The notes: a model not told the origin generated them from the letters alone. A stretch of 64,000 bases of DNA from Allantophomopsis cytisporea (GCA_024752435.1 CP103037.1:2728001-2792000); one strand, 5' to 3'. Counted from the stretch's first letter, positions 1 to 11,651 are shown. Numbers and translations are program-made.

Positions 1-354
1 GTTGAGGGAGATAAGAAGCAGATTCTATTTTGTAGTTATCTATGTACTACATGGTGGTGCGGTGGTGCCTCGTCCGGCAATAGAGTGAAAGTGAGAAACT
101 CACTTTCGTACTGATACCTCCTCTTCTACCTGCATCATTCAAACTTGTGTCCAAACTACCTCATTGAAGTCCGTTCGCTTCTCGCTCAATTTTCAACCTA
201 ACACTTTCTTTTTTTCTACTCCAATTTCACTTCCAACTCGTCCACATAACCTTCATTCAACCATACCACCTTCGTTCAACCATAACACTTTTATTCAACC
301 ATACCACCTTCATACCTCCTTCTCAATTACGTCGGCCCATCAACTATCTACGTA
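1..354. other. Upstream flank of helicase pseudogene; diverged repeat and hairpin
   Basis: No gene seen. Positions 87-95 and 99-107 form a perfect 9-bp inverted repeat (GAAAGTGAG, spacer AAA, CTCACTTTC). The block from about 20 to 115 resembles the reverse complement of about 33060-33175. A pyrimidine-rich tract at 180-345 contains imperfect repeats of TTCAACCATACCACCTT-like units, as is common in fungal 5' leaders. Confidence 0.5.
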
Positions 355-2526
355 ATGGACAAAATTCCGCCTGACATTGTTGACAGCAAGTCCACCAGAC
401 AGATGTCATCTACGGAAGATACATCAACCACGAGAGTTTACGTGAGTTTTTCTATGCCTGCTATGGATCATATACTAACAACACATAAGTCAATGCCAAG
501 CGCCTCTCAGATGGATCCAAATGCACCACCAAGATTCCACGTCGATCTTGACGATAGTCAGCGTGGAACAAACGTCACCGATGAGGAAGCTACTTGGCAA
601 CCAAAATCAGACTCATCAGCCGTCGATGAAGCTGCCAGACGCTTCCAGCAGCAGCTGAGAGAGCTCAGCCTGAAGAAGAAGGTCCTACGAGTATACTCAC
701 TCAAAGGAGAGAAAGCGGCCTGCGAGAGATACTTTGACGATAGCAGAAGACACTCGAACCATCCTCGATTCAGTCCGGAATTGTCAGATGAATTCTTCAA
801 TGAATTCATGGTGTTCTTTAACTGGCTAACTTGACTGAAGAGTTCGATGCTCGTCGATCCCTTGGTGATCCGCGTCGTGTAAAACAAGATATATCGTTGT
901 CACATGCGATTCTTGAATACGTCCATGAACACCTCGATGACTATATTGAGAAGAAGGACAAATTTGGAGTTATGAGAAAGCGTTTCACGTATAGGGCGCT
1001 GCATTTTGGGATGAGAAAGCTTCTCGATGAGGGCATCGACGCAAATCTCACTACCAACAGAGAAATATCCAGCAATATCAAGAAAGAATTGGCCATAATC
1101 ATGAAGATCGTTATTGCATCTGCAGATGCGATCTTCACGACAATTTCGAATGCTGGAAAGGTCATGCTCCACGATAACTTTTCAGCAACTCTTGTTATCG
1201 TCGATGAAGCTGCTTGAGCTACAGAGTTGACAACGAACGTGGTCTTATCCTTCTATAATCCCACCATTTGGATGCTTATTGGAGATTTGTGCCGTAAGTA
1301 CTACACCTGCATTCACTTGCATAATACTAATACAACAATTCACAGAGTTGCGCCCAACTGTGCTTAGCGCGGGCCGCGAGAAAGATTCCATCCCATATCT
1401 GAATCCATTTGCTCGACAAGGTCTGATGTCGTTACAAAAGAGATTAGATCGACTAAATCACCCAGTCTCTTTTCTTGTGCAGCAGTACCGCTGCGCAAAG
1501 TCTATGACAACATGGATCATTCGCAATTTTTACCACGGCCGTGTTATCGATTCAGCCGAGGAGACAGAACAGGCTGTTCTCTTAAGCAAATTCGCGAAGA
1601 AGCAATTCAATTTGCGCTTGCAAAGTTGCTTTGTTATCATTCATGTAACGGGTGCGACTTCAAAGTGTGCGGAATTCAGCCACTCATTTGTCAATCTTGA
1701 TCACATTGAAGATGCTCTGAAGCAGGTACACCAACTACTAGACAACAAAGATTTCATCGGCAAGATATCCATCATTGCTTTCTATAAAGCACAAGTCGCT
1801 CTCTATACTAAGAGAATTTACGATGAGAGTCTTCAAGACCGTGTGGAAGCTCGAACAGTTGACAATTTACAAGGACATGAGAACGACGTTGTCATTGTAG
1901 ACTTTGTGCGAATCTCACCATCAGGCTTTACTGGTCAAGATAATCGCCTCTGCGTTGCTTTGACCAGAGCTAAACACCTCTGCCTCCTTCTTCTCTCAAA
2001 GAACTGCGCTCGTGGGGACCATAGGTCCCGCCGCAGACCTGACACCAAGAACCTGCGCTCATTAATCAACTTTAACACCAATGATGAATCTAAGATGATA
2101 TACGAGACTGATGCTATGATCTCGCAGGTGAGCTCGCAGCAAAGTGGATCAACTCGTACCTCTAGGGATATTTGTCCAAAGACCAATTTTACTTGCTATA
2201 AGTGCCGCAAATTGGGCCACAAAGCCATCGATTGCACCTATGTCAAGTGCAAGCGCTGTGGGCAAGAGAATATGCATGATACCAAGTCTTGCTCGGTTGC
2301 TTCGAAGAGTGCTTCCAGAAAGACTACTCACCTTGCAAGCCAATACAATCCTAACAGTGAATCTTCCGATGTAGCTGCAGTTGGAGTATCTGGTAGTTGG
2401 GCTCGAAACACTGCGGCTATAGGATCTGACCAGACAAGTGAGAACGACAACAATTCGGATCTACCATCTGGATCGGATCAGAGTAGCCAAAAGAGTGACG
2501 ACCCAGATGTTGTGATTAACGTCTAG
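355..2526 (+). pseudogene. 5'-truncated SF1 (UPF1/NFX1-like, AAA_12) helicase with CCHC zinc knuckles
   Basis: Three reading segments in different frames together look like the C-terminal two thirds of a fungal SF1 RNA/DNA helicase. Segment 355-834 carries a motif Ia-like stretch (SSAVDEAARRF) and VLRVYSLKGEK. Segment about 831-1217 reaches ADAIFTTISNAG and the DEAA box (motif II). Segment 1346-2526 gives QLRPTVLSAGREKD (after motif III), DNLQGHENDVVIVD (motif V) and RLCVALTRAK (motif VI), then CYKC and CKRC zinc knuckles and a Ser/Asp-rich tail. A 52-nt intron at 1294-1345 joins GDLC to QLRP in frame; another of 48 nt (442-489) is possible. Lesions: no Walker A (motif I), a frame change near 828-834, an in-frame TGA at 1215-1217 directly after DEAA, and a TAG at 2524-2526 beyond which the acidic tail reads on for about 28 codons. 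An inactive remnant is the simplest reading. Family assignment is firm, gene structure less so. Confidence 0.8.
1294..1345 (+). other. Intact spliceosomal intron inside the helicase remnant
   Basis: GTAAGT donor, TACTAATAC branch region and CACAG acceptor. Removing it restores the motif III junction GDLC-QLRPTV across a frame change, so the intron predates decay of the gene. Confidence 0.75.
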
Positions 2527-3170
2527 TTGTCAGGAGAGTCTAGTAGCGAGGCATCTGAAGGAAGTGACGACGATTCTCAGCAGGGTCAGATAAGTGGATG
2601 TATTGTGGCATGATAGTTATATGGTTAGCATGCACGCTTTCATAGTTGGTCTCAACACGATGCATGTTGTTACCCAGCATAGCAGCATCTTGGTATCGCC
2701 TCTATGAAATTACGAATAGGTCTCAACATGATGGACTTTGTTACTCAGCACAATGGCATCATGGTATCACCTTCGTTGCAATTCCATAGTTTGTATTTTC
2801 TTTGAAAACAACAAACAATTTTGCTTCGTTAAGTCATAATTTCGGACATGTGTGAAGCGTTTTCGGATCCCGTACATGTGATGTTCACATGGTACATGCT
2901 TCCTTCACAACTGTTACTACAAGATCACCACGTTCCAAGATCACCACACTCAAAACACGCACACAACCCCATCAATAAATCCTCAAGTAACTCATCTCAA
3001 AACAGAAAATAACTTTTCCCAACCAACTACTCAAGAAATAAACAATATCTATTAAAACCCCACAATATACACCACCAACCGAGGCAAAAAATTCCCTCCA
3101 AGCCCATAACCGTCTAACCCCTAATCTCAAACTCCAACCCTCAAACCAATCCCCAGCCCACCACACACCC
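2527..3170. repeat. Intergenic stretch with a diverged 54-bp tandem duplication
   Basis: Units at 2648-2701 and 2719-2772 align along their length: both begin GGTCTCAACA, share TGTTAC.CAGCA and end TGGTATC.CCT. Most differences are transitions. The rest, up to the end of iml1 (convergent), holds no ORF worth calling; the last 200 bases are A/C-rich. Confidence 0.6.
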
Positions 3171-6100
3171 TCAATCCCGCGGACTCCCAACTCCATCACT
3201 AACATGTCCACTCCCCCTCCGAATAGGCCCCCACCTACCCTCCCTCTTCCACGCACCAATACTGCCACTAAGCAGACCAGGCCCAAGACCCAGACTCGGA
3301 ATCTCCTCATCAACACCAGGGGCGCCACGCCCAACGCCACCAACAGCCCTCTCGCGCTCACGGTCGCGATCACCGACGACGCCGATGCCAGTGCCGCCGA
3401 CAAAGGGGCTGCGCGGCGTAGCGGGGACGGGGACCTGGACGTCGCGCTCGGCGACCTCGCGATAGAACAGTTCCAATCGATCCTTGTACAGGCACAGACT
3501 CTCGAGATCGTCGCGGATGCTCTCGGGCGTGACGAGTTTGGCGACGGTGCTGCCGCTCAGGCTGGGGCCCAGGACGTCGGAGGTAGCGCGCAGGACGGGC
3601 GAGTTGACGAAGGGGCGGATGACGGGCGAGGAGGCCGGCGATTCACGGAAGCTGATGCCGGCCATGTGGCTGCCGCTCATGTGGCTGCCGGGCATGGATG
3701 TCGGGCCTATTGGGGGTGGGATGTGTGCGCCGCCGCTGACGTGCGGTAGTCTGGCGCCGATGCCAGGGGCGCGCTCGAGGAGGTGCGGTTGAGCGAATCG
3801 GTCCATTTCGCGAATGGCTGCTGTGCGGTTGTTGAAGAGTCGATTAGCTAGTAGGATGAAGTGACCTTCGTCGGTGATTTGTGCGAGGAGGACGCCGGTG
3901 CGGTGGATGTATTGCGAGTAGGCATAGTTCGGTTTGCCCCAGGAATAGGTGACTTCCACATGCGCTGGGAAATTGCGGGCGGCTTCAGTGTCGAGGATGA
4001 AATTGAACTTCTTGAGGATGGCGATTTGGTAGTAATGGCGTGTGGAGAGGGTCTGTGGATTGAATGAGGTACTATCGAAGTAGGTTTGGTGTGGAGCTTG
4101 GGTCGGGGGTTGAAGAGCGAGATTGATTTCGTAAGGCGCACGGAAGGGGTTTGTGCTACGGATTGAACAAGCTTCACGGATAGGCACTTCAACTAGACGC
4201 AGGCCGTATTGTTCAGATGTCTTTGCCCAAGAGGAGATAGCATCTTCAATGAGCTTGGCTGTTACGTTCATCCAATCGATCTGAATATGATAGCAGTTAT
4301 CCGGGTTATGAAGACGGTCATAATGCAGATTGATATGCTCTGGACGATAAGAACGTTTACGATGATCGACATCATATTTCATCACTTTGCTCAATGCCAC
4401 CTTGGGCCGATCCTTGGGAATGGGAGTAGCTGCACCAGAATCCGACTTCTCAGTATCCTGCGCCGAAGAAGAACGTGACTTTTCTCTGTGTGGCAATTCC
4501 TTAGGAACTGATTCGGAGATTGGCGTTGGAGGAACAGACTGGTCACGTTTTCGGAACCAAGATGTCTGCTGCTGAGGTCGCGGCTTGGCATAATCTCCCG
4601 TCATCTGATAGAAATACTGACCATCACGGAAGTCATGTCGTTTCTCGACATGTACGAAGATCTTGTCTTTAGCTTTATCGCCCGTAGTGCTCTGCTCCAT
4701 GATTCGGTTGTTAGTGTCATCGAATCTCATGAGATGCTGACCCAATTCGACAGCCTCATCACGCGTCTCGATATCCTCGAAATTATCCAAGAGCCACGTC
4801 GTCATATCGGAGCCGATGAAGCAATTGTAATGCAAGCGGAAATGCCAACGTCGATTCTGCATACGTACACCACCCTTCTCAACAGGCTGCTGTATTGCCT
4901 CAGCAAGAGCAGAAATATTCAGATTCGATCTGCGAAATTGTTCTGAGTGAGAAAGAAGTTGCGATCTCTTGTTCATATTATCCCCCTCAATCAAGGGCAA
5001 GCTCTCCAGCTCGGCATTGACGACGACAGAAGGATCCTGAGTCTGATACACGATGTCTAGAGGATTAGTATCCTTCCTATTTCTCTGCGAAAAGCCCTGG
5101 AAATGGCGATCCATGGGTGGCACATAACGGTGTCGTTGCCACATCTGCGTCAACTTCCTGATACCCTCGAGACGAATCTCCTCCTCATTATCCTCACCAT
5201 GCTTCCGCTGTGATTGAGCAGGTCTCTCGACAGGAATGAGCACGAATCTAGCTCTCCAGAACTTCAAATGCTCATTGTAATCTTCCTCATGGCCCGCGAT
5301 GAAAGAATCCACATAATTCCAGTTATACTGATTGGGAGAATTGCCAAGGGTGATTTCTCTCGTCTCATAGTTATCTTCAAGCGTAGTACGAATAGCTGGT
5401 CGATAAACAGGCGGCTTATCCACCTTTCCATCTTTACTCGAAGCAGTGGGTTTCCGAACGAAAGCGCGAATATCGACTTCAGTGCCGTTCGTGCAGGACA
5501 GTTGATGGAAAGTATTTCCCATGCTCATGATAATACAGGCGCCATCCTCGGCAACATAATTCCTATCGAAGGTGTCTGCAATATTCATTGAAGCTTGCCC
5601 AAAGGCAGCGGCAATAGCGGGACCAGTAACAATTTGAAACCCATGTTGCAATCTCAATCCCACAAGCTCCCGAAGAAACTCTTCACGCGTACGCGGGACC
5701 TCATTCATATCATCGTCAGCGTCCTGCGAGATATTGTAAGGCTTTTCAAGGTACTCGGTAGTCAATTGCTGTCGCGTGGGGAAGTATTCAGTTGTGAGAG
5801 GAACAGAAGCCGGCGCACAGAGGGATTTCCACTTCATAGCCTTCACATTTCGCGGTCTAGGAAAGACATGCTGCCATCGTTTGAACTGACTGGCCAGATC
5901 TGCATCTTTGAAGGTTGGATTGCAGGGATTGAGAACTGTAAGCCAGGGTGCTAATGCTGTAGTAGGTGAAAGAGTAGTTGGAAGATCAGGTATAGAGCCT
6001 GCCAATAGCATTGCATTATGCATTTTCTGGCTATCGAGAGTTTTCATACGCTCGATACCATGCAGATCATCCGTATCACCACCCTGCCCCTTGCCTTCAT

Positions 6101-8927
6101 ACAAAGAACCGAGAAATGGTCGTGATCTAAAGGTGTTTGATTCCAAAGATTGAAGAGCACTCTTGATTGTAATAGGTTGAGTCTGAGAGCTCTTATCCGA
6201 ATCCTTAGGTTTCTCAGCCTCGCTCTTCTCCTCCTTTTTCTTATCCAAGCTCGACATAGAAGATTGTCGCTCAGGCGGCTTGATAGAAGGCGCGGGGGAA
6301 ACCAGATTAGACTTCGTGGCTGTTCCCGGTCGAGACAATTCAAATGCATTTGCAGTGGCTGTCGAGACACTCGGAGACATCGCAGCATTAGCATGTTCGA
6401 CCTGCAATTCCGCTACAGCAGCTTTCGGGGCAGCGACGCCAAATCCTCTGAGTCCAAGACTAATCTGGCGACTGAACCTCGGAGGTCGACTGACAACTGG
6501 AGCATGCTTCGCAGAATTCATGCTATTGACACTATCCTGGCGGGGCTTCTTCTGTTTCAGTAAGGTATCTTTCCTCTCAGCCATGGCAGCTTCAGCAAGA
6601 TGCATGCCTTTGTTGTCCGCATGGTCTCCTACAGAGCTACCGAATATTTTCGGATCTTCGGCCAAGACCTTCTTCACAGCAGCTTTCTCGGTCTTCCGGA
6701 ATGATTTCACACGATTGAATCTACCTCGACGACCGCGTCTGAAACCACTTGCTCGAACATCATCAATTTCATCCAAGGCCTTGCAAAATTCTTTCTCAGC
6801 AGGAGACAAGATTTTCTCCATTGCCTGACGTGAAGGACCAATGACCGGTTCAGACAATCCAGGATGATGACTGTATCGATCAATGAGGTGTTTCTGTTCT
6901 GGAGATCGGGATGACGTTTTACCCTGCACCACCTTCGAAGGAAAGTTCAATTCAGTCCAAAGAGGCAAGACTTCCATATCATTCATCCCACTATCCATCA
7001 TACTAGCCATCTCCAACTCATACATCTTACAACGCACGGCAAAGTCCAATCCACCAGCCGAAGTATGGTTCCTTCTTCGTCCATGGCTGATTCTACCCGC
7101 AAATTGCGACTGGATATCCTGGGTTGCGCCCGTCCAAAAAGAGACGTCAATCCAATGGGGAATCGCATAATTCCACTCGTTCGGAGCCTGACTAGAATGA
7201 AGCGAAGGCAATCGTTGCGTCAAATCGGTACCCGAAGACTTAGACGGCGATGACATCTGCTCACCCATTGACGAAAAGCTACCGAATATGCCGCCCTGCT
7301 TTGGCGTACTCTCCTCGCTAGCTACGGATTTCATATGAATACGTTCCTGGTACTCCTTGAACCGCGGATTACGATACTTGAAGAGCGGCACGGAGTGAAG
7401 AGGCATTTTGGGGAGACAGACGAGATCAATTCCGAAACCATTTCCAATCAGAGACTCGGCGGTCATCTTCAACGTATCATGATCGACTTCAAACAAGCCA
7501 TTTCCAGGGGTGATAACTATGATAGAGATGCCCGTGCGGACGAGATCACGATCAATATGGTCGTTCGCGAACTGTGTAGCAGCAAGATTGATGGCCTCAA
7601 GCACATTCCCATGCGTAGCCAGAGAAGGCTCAGCCTCGATCTTAGTGCCAGGAGTAGATCCCATGGAATGTTCAGCAGTCGGGCTGTTAAGATCAACAGT
7701 ATTCAAACGATGAAGGGAGATATCGCGACGGAAGAAGCGGAATTCGCGTTTCAATTGATACAAAATGGTTGTCCATTCTCCACTGGCCATCTCACTCACA
7801 ACGACCCTGTAGAAATCTTTGTATGGTTTTCTGTTGCCTTCCGTTTGAACACCAGTATGATATGCGTTGTCCAAAAGACTCGATCCAAGTTCCGGGTTCA
7901 AACCCGCTTCGTATTCCACGCGCGTAAAGAGAACAATGCTCACCAAATGCCGTGCTTTCATTTCAGCCCATCGTTTGAACAATGCAGGTAGAAAACCATT
8001 CACAACCTTGTTGAACATGATTTCTCCCGACCCTTCAGAGTCGAAATCCCACATCTCCTTGGACATCTGAATAAAGAGTACAAACCTCGCCGATTCACTA
8101 CGAAATATAGGTCTTGTATTCGTGGAGAAAAACGCCGATTGAACCTGTCGACCAGCGACATAGACCGCCTGCACCTGCGCCTTGATAGTGCCCAAGAAAA
8201 GGATCTTCTGCCCCTTAAAAACCGTCTTATTACTAAGTTCCGCAATAGCCAAGCGCCACATATCCGAACGCGCAAGATACTGATCACGAAAGGACAATTG
8301 CACATGCGAAGCCGTCATCGCCTCGGCACTAGCCGTCTTAACCAACACACTGGTGCGATTCTTGAGGCCAAAGACATCAGCAATAGATTTCGCAATGGAG
8401 ACCTCGAGGCTAGGATGTTTGGCCTTCTGATCGGCCGACATGTCCTTCGCGACAAAGAGATACGGCCTCTCGTCATCGTCACGAAGCTTCGGGGGTAACA
8501 ATGGCGACGCATCGGCACAGTCCTTGATCGAAGCACCGGCGCCGGCGCCCCCGCCTTCCTCCTTCTTCGCCTGCGGACTCTTCTCGGCGAAGTCGCGCGC
8601 GCCCGTGCCCGTGTCCGTCTTCAATGCCACGAGGGCCATCAGATCGCCGGCCTTGACGCCCGCGTGCGTGAATAGTCCCAGGTCCAGCACCACTTCTTCC
8701 TTCGAGAACATCTCATCGTGCACCCAGAGCATGCATCTGCGCTCCACGATGTTCTTAGCTGGCTCGCTGGAGGATGCGGTGGTCGAATTCGTGCCCGATG
8801 CTGCTGCTGCTGCTGCTGCTGCGGCGGCTGGGGCTGTGGGTGCTGTGGAGCTGCCGTTGCTCATTTTGCGGAGGTGGGAGGCGCGTGACACGGCGCGGCG
8901 CGGCGTCACTGGGGTCAGAGAGGCCAT
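3171..8927 (-). CDS. iml1: Vacuolar membrane-associated protein IML1 (DEPDC5 orthologue)
   Basis: A single uninterrupted frame of 1918 codons. IML1/DEPDC5 is the catalytic GAP subunit of the SEACIT/GATOR1 complex on the vacuole, which inactivates Rag/Gtr GTPases and so TORC1 when amino acids are scarce. Visible: an Ala-run N-terminus (about residues 30-45, encoded by a GCT/GCA repeat near 8800-8826), the conserved IML1 N-terminal region (about 150-480, with MWDFDSEGSGEIMFNKVVNGF), a long Ser/Lys-rich disordered middle (about 680-970), a conserved core with LRLQHGFQIVTGPAIAAAFG, a DEP domain around 1345-1440 (WHFRLHYNCFIGSDMTTWLL), and a conserved C-terminal region to about 1730 followed by a Gly/Arg tail. 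Length is as expected for filamentous fungi. The ATG at 8925-8927 is the first in frame. Antisense ORFs across the gene are shadows. Confidence 0.96.
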   Translation of the reverse strand: MASLTPVTPRRAVSRASHLRKMSNGSSTAPTAPAAAAAAAAAASGTNSTTASSSEPAKNIVERRCMLWVHDEMFSKEEVVLDLGLFTHAGVKAGDLMALVALKTDTGTGARDFAEKSPQAKKEEGGGAGAGASIKDCADASPLLPPKLRDDDERPYLFVAKDMSADQKAKHPSLEVSIAKSIADVFGLKNRTSVLVKTASAEAMTASHVQLSFRDQYLARSDMWRLAIAELSNKTVFKGQKILFLGTIKAQVQAVYVAGRQVQSAFFSTNTRPIFRSESARFVLFIQMSKEMWDFDSEGSGEIMFNKVVNGFLPALFKRWAEMKARHLVSIVLFTRVEYEAGLNPELGSSLLDNAYHTGVQTEGNRKPYKDFYRVVVSEMASGEWTTILYQLKREFRFFRRDISLHRLNTVDLNSPTAEHSMGSTPGTKIEAEPSLATHGNVLEAINLAATQFANDHIDRDLVRTGISIIVITPGNGLFEVDHDTLKMTAESLIGNGFGIDLVCLPKMPLHSVPLFKYRNPRFKEYQERIHMKSVASEESTPKQGGIFGSFSSMGEQMSSPSKSSGTDLTQRLPSLHSSQAPNEWNYAIPHWIDVSFWTGATQDIQSQFAGRISHGRRRNHTSAGGLDFAVRCKMYELEMASMMDSGMNDMEVLPLWTELNFPSKVVQGKTSSRSPEQKHLIDRYSHHPGLSEPVIGPSRQAMEKILSPAEKEFCKALDEIDDVRASGFRRGRRGRFNRVKSFRKTEKAAVKKVLAEDPKIFGSSVGDHADNKGMHLAEAAMAERKDTLLKQKKPRQDSVNSMNSAKHAPVVSRPPRFSRQISLGLRGFGVAAPKAAVAELQVEHANAAMSPSVSTATANAFELSRPGTATKSNLVSPAPSIKPPERQSSMSSLDKKKEEKSEAEKPKDSDKSSQTQPITIKSALQSLESNTFRSRPFLGSLYEGKGQGGDTDDLHGIERMKTLDSQKMHNAMLLAGSIPDLPTTLSPTTALAPWLTVLNPCNPTFKDADLASQFKRWQHVFPRPRNVKAMKWKSLCAPASVPLTTEYFPTRQQLTTEYLEKPYNISQDADDDMNEVPRTREEFLRELVGLRLQHGFQIVTGPAIAAAFGQASMNIADTFDRNYVAEDGACIIMSMGNTFHQLSCTNGTEVDIRAFVRKPTASSKDGKVDKPPVYRPAIRTTLEDNYETREITLGNSPNQYNWNYVDSFIAGHEEDYNEHLKFWRARFVLIPVERPAQSQRKHGEDNEEEIRLEGIRKLTQMWQRHRYVPPMDRHFQGFSQRNRKDTNPLDIVYQTQDPSVVVNAELESLPLIEGDNMNKRSQLLSHSEQFRRSNLNISALAEAIQQPVEKGGVRMQNRRWHFRLHYNCFIGSDMTTWLLDNFEDIETRDEAVELGQHLMRFDDTNNRIMEQSTTGDKAKDKIFVHVEKRHDFRDGQYFYQMTGDYAKPRPQQQTSWFRKRDQSVPPTPISESVPKELPHREKSRSSSAQDTEKSDSGAATPIPKDRPKVALSKVMKYDVDHRKRSYRPEHINLHYDRLHNPDNCYHIQIDWMNVTAKLIEDAISSWAKTSEQYGLRLVEVPIREACSIRSTNPFRAPYEINLALQPPTQAPHQTYFDSTSFNPQTLSTRHYYQIAILKKFNFILDTEAARNFPAHVEVTYSWGKPNYAYSQYIHRTGVLLAQITDEGHFILLANRLFNNRTAAIREMDRFAQPHLLERAPGIGARLPHVSGGAHIPPPIGPTSMPGSHMSGSHMAGISFRESPASSPVIRPFVNSPVLRATSDVLGPSLSGSTVAKLVTPESIRDDLESLCLYKDRLELFYREVAERDVQVPVPATPRSPFVGGTGIGVVGDRDRERERAVGGVGRGAPGVDEEIPSLGLGPGLLSGSIGAWKREGRWGPIRRGSGHVSDGVGSPRD

Positions 8928-9952
8928 GAGGATACATTGAGGGGTTCTGACTCAAGGAATTGGGATTGTTGGGTTCTAGGAATGCATTTTGATGTTGGTG
9001 ATAGCTACTCTTTGTCCGGGATCGTTATGATATGTTGATACGCCGTTGGTGATGATACTGGGGTAATTCTGCCGGCGCTAGACTGTTTTCCTGGGGCGGT
9101 GACAGCGGATGCGGTCCGTGCTCTGCCGTGATAAGATAGGTATGCTTTATGCTTCATCGTTGATTTATTATTTTCTTCAATATTATCCGGGAAGGATTTA
9201 AGATCATTGATGGGACAGTATATGATACACGTGATATCTGTACTTGAGATGTCGTGTCAAATGTATCTGTGTTACGAGTCATTCTCCTTCGATTCTCTCT
9301 TGTTGTCTTCTCATGTTGTCTTCTCTTGTCCAGCGCACCTCGCACCCATCTCATGCAGTATCACGTGAAACAAGGATGCAGTTCATGCACGGGGTCCCTA
9401 CCGCAGTCAAGAATGAATGGAAGCGCCTAGGAAGTTCACAATCCTTGCTTTGAATTTCTTTCCAGAAGGTCAAATACCAGTCATTCAAAGCCGTATAGAA
9501 ATTCTATACGAAATACGAAGAGGTCCGAATATTGAAATCCATAGGGTTAAATTATACGATACCTCATGAATATTCCTTGCACAGCTGAGGTATACGCGTA
9601 AGTATTGAAAGTGAAAGACCATCACCCTTCGTATGAAGATGATGGATATTCGTCCCGACCCTCTTCATCAAAGTGGCGAAGGATCATCCGTTTCACACTT
9701 ATCTGATCCTGCCGGTAGTTCATAGAACGTATCGGAGCCTCTGCTTGACCATACCATGTGGCTCACGCACACGGATAACTGCAACATGATGTTCTCTTCC
9801 ACATATGTATTGTACAATCCCATAATAAAAATCATCCAATCCAATCCATTCAACCGATTAAAATCCATGGCTTTAACTCATAACTAGACTAGTTATAAAA
9901 ACCATACATCATGACCTCAGCCTCGCATCTCCAGCCCCGACCGCAACACTAA

Positions 9953-9986
9953 CCACAGCCACAGCCACAGCCACAGCCACAGCCAT
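9953..9986. repeat. (CCACAG)n hexanucleotide microsatellite
   Basis: About five perfect copies of CCACAG/ACAGCC in the iml1-vcx1 interval. Confidence 0.85.
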
Positions 9987-10083
9987 CACTATCCATCGCA
10001 ATCGCCCCAAAACCACCAGCCACAGCGTGCGCCACACCTCGGAGATTTCAGATCTCCAGCCAAGGACACCAATCCACCCTCCA

Positions 10084-10111
10084 CCAGTCCAGTCCAGTCC
10101 AGTCCAGTCCA
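10084..10111. repeat. (AGTCC)5 pentanucleotide repeat
   Basis: Five consecutive AGTCC units. Confidence 0.85.
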
Positions 10112-10589
10112 CACTCAACAGACTTCCCCCATCTCATGTCAATCTCAGGCGCAAATAAAATGCCAGGAACGGAAAACCCCTCGAACAGGACAAGCGCGGA
10201 ACAGAACACGAGTAAGACAGGAGAGAGAGTGGACATGAACAAGGAAGAATGCGAAGGCGAATTGAGTGGTTATCATCATTTACAGTAGATTACGGAGGAA
10301 TTGTCAGAGGGTTGTGTGTACAAGTTATTGGGTCTTTCGACTGTTGAAGTGAAGCTCTCGGTAAGTTTGAGATCCGAATATGCGATGGATCATGCTGTGA
10401 GGATGTGGAGTTCGGGATTGAGTAGAGCGTACTTCGGTAGAGAGACAGACACCGAGGGTAGAGCAGAGAGGAGAGGTGAGCTGAGAGAACATCGAATGAT
10501 GGTGATGAATAGCATCTCATCTCATCTACTTCACCGCTCAACTCCAAATCCAGACCCACAAAGTATCACCTAGCAAACCAAGTCTCCTC

Positions 10590-10594
<5 letters not shown>

Positions 10595-10638
<44 letters not shown>
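10595..10638. repeat. (CT)22 dinucleotide microsatellite
   Basis: An uninterrupted CT run of 44 nt, the longest perfect microsatellite in the window. Polypurine/polypyrimidine, so able to form triplex (H-DNA) structures, and of the GAGA/CT-box type seen in some promoters. Confidence 0.95.
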
Positions 10639-10640
<2 letters not shown>

Positions 10641-11167
10641 AGAAGAGAACATGACATCTCAACCCGATCCCCCAAAGCAGGTTTCCATCAGATCATATCA
10701 CCAACCCTCCCATCCAATCCAATCCACGTCATGCATCACCCATCAAACAATGCGGTGAAGGCATAAACACATCCCATCCACCAAGGCAAAGCTCGATACG
10801 AAAAATCGAAGCCAGAACCCCTCCTTTGCATAGAAGCTTTCTGTTGCTCTATCTTCGTTCTAGATGGCAATGGATCGCGATAGATGTGCGCGGTGGTGAT
10901 GGAAGTGGAGAGGGTCGGGATGGAATGGCATCGAATGAGAAGATGGGGATTTTAATTCATGGCGTGTGCCAAGACCGGGCGATTTATTTCATGATTGCTG
11001 GATTTTTTTGTATTATTTGTTGGTGCGGTACATTAAGTGGGAATGGAACGGAATGGGATGGGTTGGTTTGGGGCCTTGGCGGTTGCGGGGGGATGGTCTG
11101 GAGGGATTGTGGGATGTTGAAGATGTTTGCTTTTGAGGATTAGATGTAGATTTGATGTTGACGTAGT

Positions 11168-11199
11168 TGTTGATGTTGATGTTGATGTTGATGTTGATG
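11168..11199. repeat. (GTTGAT)5 hexanucleotide repeat
   Basis: Five near-perfect GTTGAT units. Confidence 0.85.
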
Positions 11200-11651
11200 T
11201 ATATTCGATAACGATGATTACCTCTGATCTGTGTAGACTTGAATGAGTGAGATTACGAGGACTGTTGTATTGTACCTACATACTTACATACCTTAGGTAA
11301 GGTACATCATCCATGTTTAAAAAAAACGTGATTCAAGCATTGAATCTTATCCAATCAAAACATGAGGCGAGTCAAGAATGCATGTCTACCAATGAAAAGC
11401 ATGAACATCACAATGAAACATTGGTGATGCTCTCCGTATCGGTGTCAGGATGAAGAAATAATCCCCGAGCAAGTTTTCATGCTGCTTCTAGATCAATTCA
11501 GGTAGAAGTAAAAAACTCAATGAAAAATAGATATTAAACAATAATATAAAAGAGGACGGGAAGAAGTCAGGCAGATATGCATAAGTGAAAACAACGATAC
11601 GTTTAAAAGGTTTAGGTGTTGTCACACCAGCATTACTCATGGTACTACATA

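Noticed and set aside
3204..8940. Long plus-strand ORFs of up to 218 codons across iml1
   Set aside because: Antisense shadows of the iml1 frame; compositionally odd and without motifs.
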